Origin: Peptococcaceae bacterium
Lineage (GTDB): Bacteria; Bacillota; Desulfitobacteriia; Desulfitobacteriales; Syntrophobotulaceae
Direction of reading: 5' to 3'
NCBI GenBank assembly: GCA_012523535.1
Contig: JAAYII010000147.1
Location: 1-6,635 of the forward strand
Length of the DNA stretch: 6,635 nt
The notes under the pieces are model-generated. The model was not told the DNA's origin, searched no databases, and worked only from the letters and a program-made list of their open reading frames with translations. Positions 4,370-6,635 of the stretch are shown in pieces. Positions within the stretch are counted from its first letter, which is position 1. Every line of letters starts with the position of its first letter. The translations under genes were made by a program, and so were the position numbers.

Positions 4370-6635
4370 AGATTACCTGAAACTTCGGTCAGGCGCCCGG
4401 TTACGGTTTTAATGGTGGTCCTTATCGTAATTATTTTGGGATTCGTTTCTTTTACCCGTTTGCCTTTGGACCTCATGCCCGATATAGAATTGCCCTATGC
4501 TGTGGTCATGACTTCCTACAGCGGTGCCGGGCCTCAAGAAATAGAAAACTTAGTAACCAAACCTATTGAACAAGCCCTTTCTACGGTCCAGGGTCTGGAA
4601 AATATCACCTCCATGTCTTCGGAAGGCAATTCCGTGGTCTTTCTTGAGCTGGATTTTGGGGTGGATATGGACCAGGCGGCTTTGGATATCAGGGAAAAGA
4701 TAGATATGGTCAAGGGCTATTTTCCTGACGGCGTGGGTACCCCTATGGTGATCAAAGCCAATATGGATATGATGCCCATGATGGCCTTATCTCTCTCTTC
4801 AGACACCTTAACTCTTTCCGAACTGCAGAGGCTGGCTGAAGATACGGTCCAACCCAGGCTGGAGAGAACCCAAGGTGTAGCTTCGGTTTCGGTTTCCGGC
4901 GGGGTTGAAGACATTATAGAAATTAAGACCAAAAGCGAAAAATTGGCCGGCTATGGTCTGAGCTTGGATTACCTGGCCAATATCCTGCGGGCGGAAAACG
5001 TCAGCCTGCCTGGGGGTACAATTAAAAAAGGAAGCCAGGAATTAACCGTTAAGACCACTGGGGAATTTGTCTCTTTGGAAGAAATCGAGCACATGCTGAT
5101 TCCCTTGCCTACCGGGGGAACGGTCCAGCTTCAAAATTTGGCCGACATTGAGATGAAAGCGGACCAGCAAACCTCCATTTCCAAAGCCAACGGCAACCCG
5201 GCCATTAGTATTTCTTTGCAGAAGCGTTCCGACGCCAATACTGTGCAAGTGTCGGATGCGGTAAGAAAAGAGCTGGCCAAAATTGAACAGGAATTAGACG
5301 GGGTAACAATTACTCCTATTTATGATAATGCCACCTATATCAAGCAGGCTTTGAGCTCTACGGCTGAACATGGGGTTGTGGGCGCCATTCTGGCTGTCTT
5401 GATCCTCTATGTCTTTTTGCGCAATGTGCGTTCGACTTTGATTATCGCTACCTCGATTCCTATTTCCATCATCGCTACTTTCTGCCTGCTGTATTTCTCT
5501 GATATTACCATTAATATGATGACTTTGGGCGGGCTTATGCTGGGCATCGGGCGTTTGGTGGACGACTCGGTAGTGGTGCTGGAGAATATTTACCGTTTCC
5601 GCCAGAACGGTTATTCGCGGGTGGAAGCAGCTGTCAAAGGCGCTTCCGAAGTGATTATAGCCGTAATGGCTTCTACCTTGACCACGGTGGCTGTTTTCCT
5701 GCCAATAGTATTTGTGCAGGGCCTGACTTCCACCTTGTTCAAACAGTTCGCTCTAACCGTTGCCTTTTCCCTCTTTGCTTCCTTGGTGGTATCCATGACT
5801 TTAGTACCCATGCTTTCTTCCCGTCTGCTGAAAGTTGAGAGCCGGGAAGAGCGTTCCGCCAGGAAAAAAAGAGGCGGTATTTTCCGTATCCCGGCTTTGG
5901 CTGCCAAAGCCCAGGATAAATTCGATGACGGTTATCAAGCCCTGTTGATTAAATATAAAGGGCTGCTAAAATGGTCCTTAAATCATCGCCGGCGGGTAGT
6001 AATCATTACCACCGTGATTCTGGTGGTTTCCCTCCTGTCCATCGGCGTAGTGGGAGCCGAGTTTTTCCCGGCTGCCGATGAAGGGATTATTACTTTAAGT
6101 GTAACCTTGCCTGACGGGTCTGATGTTCGTAATACGGAAGAAATTATGGATAAGATCGAAAGCAAAATCGCAGATATTCCTGAAATCGACACCATTTTTC
6201 TGAACGCCGGCAGCGGCGGCATGATGAGCTTAGGCGGTGCTCAGGGCAATGTGGGTTCCTTCTACATTAATCTTTTACCTTTGGAGCAGAGAGAACGCAG
6301 GGCGACAGAGATTGCTGATGAGATTAGGGACCGGGTCATGGATATTGCCGGGGCCCAAATCAGTGTTACGGCTACCCAGTCTATGATGAACATCGGGGAT
6401 GCGATCAGTATTACCATTAAAGGCGATGACCTGGATACTTTGAAACAAATCGGCGACGATTTTGTCCGGTTGGTCCAAAATATTCCGGGAACGCGGGAAG
6501 TAAAATCCAGCTATGAGGACGGCATTCCGGAAGTGCAAATCAGCATCGACCGCCTGAAGGCTTCCCAATACGGGCTTACTGCCGGTCAGGTTGCCAATGC
6601 TGTTAGATCTACCATTTCCGGTGCTACGGCTACCC
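4367..6635 (+). CDS. RND-family efflux permease, HAE1/SwrC type (partial, first 756 codons)
   Basis: This inner-membrane proton/drug antiporter is recognised throughout. TM1 lies at about 12-29 after RLPETSVRRPVT, followed by the RLPLDLMPDIELPYAVV segment and the first porter domain (GAGPQEIENLVTKPIE, DIREKID, GVASVSVSGG). TM2-TM6 lie at about 336-353, 357-377, 383-405, 429-452 and 462-485. A basic cytoplasmic stretch (SREERSARKKRGG) follows, then TM7 at about 544-563, the FFPAADEG motif and part of the second porter domain. The proton-relay pair is D399-D400 in TM4 (IGRLVDDSVVVLENIYR), equivalent to D407/D408 of AcrB. The Arg at 396 before the pair is typical of Gram-positive SwrC-like pumps. 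Family length is about 1,030-1,060 residues, so roughly a quarter, with TM8-TM12 and the TM10 lysine, lies beyond the right edge. The adaptor is directly upstream and overlapping. Likely substrates are amphiphilic compounds or surfactin-like lipopeptides, by family only. Confidence 0.95.
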   Translation, partial: MRLPETSVRRPVTVLMVVLIVIILGFVSFTRLPLDLMPDIELPYAVVMTSYSGAGPQEIENLVTKPIEQALSTVQGLENITSMSSEGNSVVFLELDFGVDMDQAALDIREKIDMVKGYFPDGVGTPMVIKANMDMMPMMALSLSSDTLTLSELQRLAEDTVQPRLERTQGVASVSVSGGVEDIIEIKTKSEKLAGYGLSLDYLANILRAENVSLPGGTIKKGSQELTVKTTGEFVSLEEIEHMLIPLPTGGTVQLQNLADIEMKADQQTSISKANGNPAISISLQKRSDANTVQVSDAVRKELAKIEQELDGVTITPIYDNATYIKQALSSTAEHGVVGAILAVLILYVFLRNVRSTLIIATSIPISIIATFCLLYFSDITINMMTLGGLMLGIGRLVDDSVVVLENIYRFRQNGYSRVEAAVKGASEVIIAVMASTLTTVAVFLPIVFVQGLTSTLFKQFALTVAFSLFASLVVSMTLVPMLSSRLLKVESREERSARKKRGGIFRIPALAAKAQDKFDDGYQALLIKYKGLLKWSLNHRRRVVIITTVILVVSLLSIGVVGAEFFPAADEGIITLSVTLPDGSDVRNTEEIMDKIESKIADIPEIDTIFLNAGSGGMMSLGGAQGNVGSFYINLLPLEQRERRATEIADEIRDRVMDIAGAQISVTATQSMMNIGDAISITIKGDDLDTLKQIGDDFVRLVQNIPGTREVKSSYEDGIPEVQISIDRLKASQYGLTAGQVANAVRSTISGATAT

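Overview
The window reads as ordinary chromosome of a Firmicute, most likely a member of the Clostridia. This is an inference from four things: strong purine-rich Shine-Dalgarno sites, frequent TTG/GTG starts, a DUF1659-DUF2922 small-gene pair, and an RND permease with the IGRxVDDS signature common in Gram-positive SwrC-type pumps. I see no rRNA, tRNA, CRISPR array, insertion sequence or phage gene.

The left part (1-2370) is read leftward. It holds the first 287 codons of a membrane-bound Cache-domain receptor, most likely a methyl-accepting chemotaxis protein, which runs off the left edge. Next is a complete serine D-Ala-D-Ala carboxypeptidase of the PBP5/DacF type with all three catalytic motifs, a signal peptide and a C-terminal membrane anchor. 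A strong leftward intrinsic terminator at about 2286-2321 separates these from the next unit.

The middle (2371-3086) is also read leftward up to 2870. It is a two-gene unit, DUF1659 then DUF2922, with a good sigma-A-type promoter at 2931-2959 and a 20-bp near-perfect palindrome just downstream of its predicted start. The 216-bp gap to the next gene is a compact divergent control region. It also carries A-tracts phased at about 10 bp, a rightward promoter, and a GACCGGTC-centred palindrome of TetR-operator type.

The right part (3087-6635) is a rightward efflux operon. A membrane-fusion (adaptor) protein is followed, with a one-base stop/start overlap (TAGTG), by an RND permease of the HAE1/SwrC type. 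The permease is cut by the right edge after 756 of an expected 1,000 or more codons. The two products should form one proton-driven export complex. The adaptor keeps the R-x3-L-x6-S tip motif used by AcrA to dock on TolC, which is notable if the host has a single membrane.

No stretch over 300 bases lacks a gene. The most interesting parts are the divergent control region, the two small genes of unknown function that share one secondary-structure layout, and the adaptor tip motif. I do not see clear evidence of a wholly new system.
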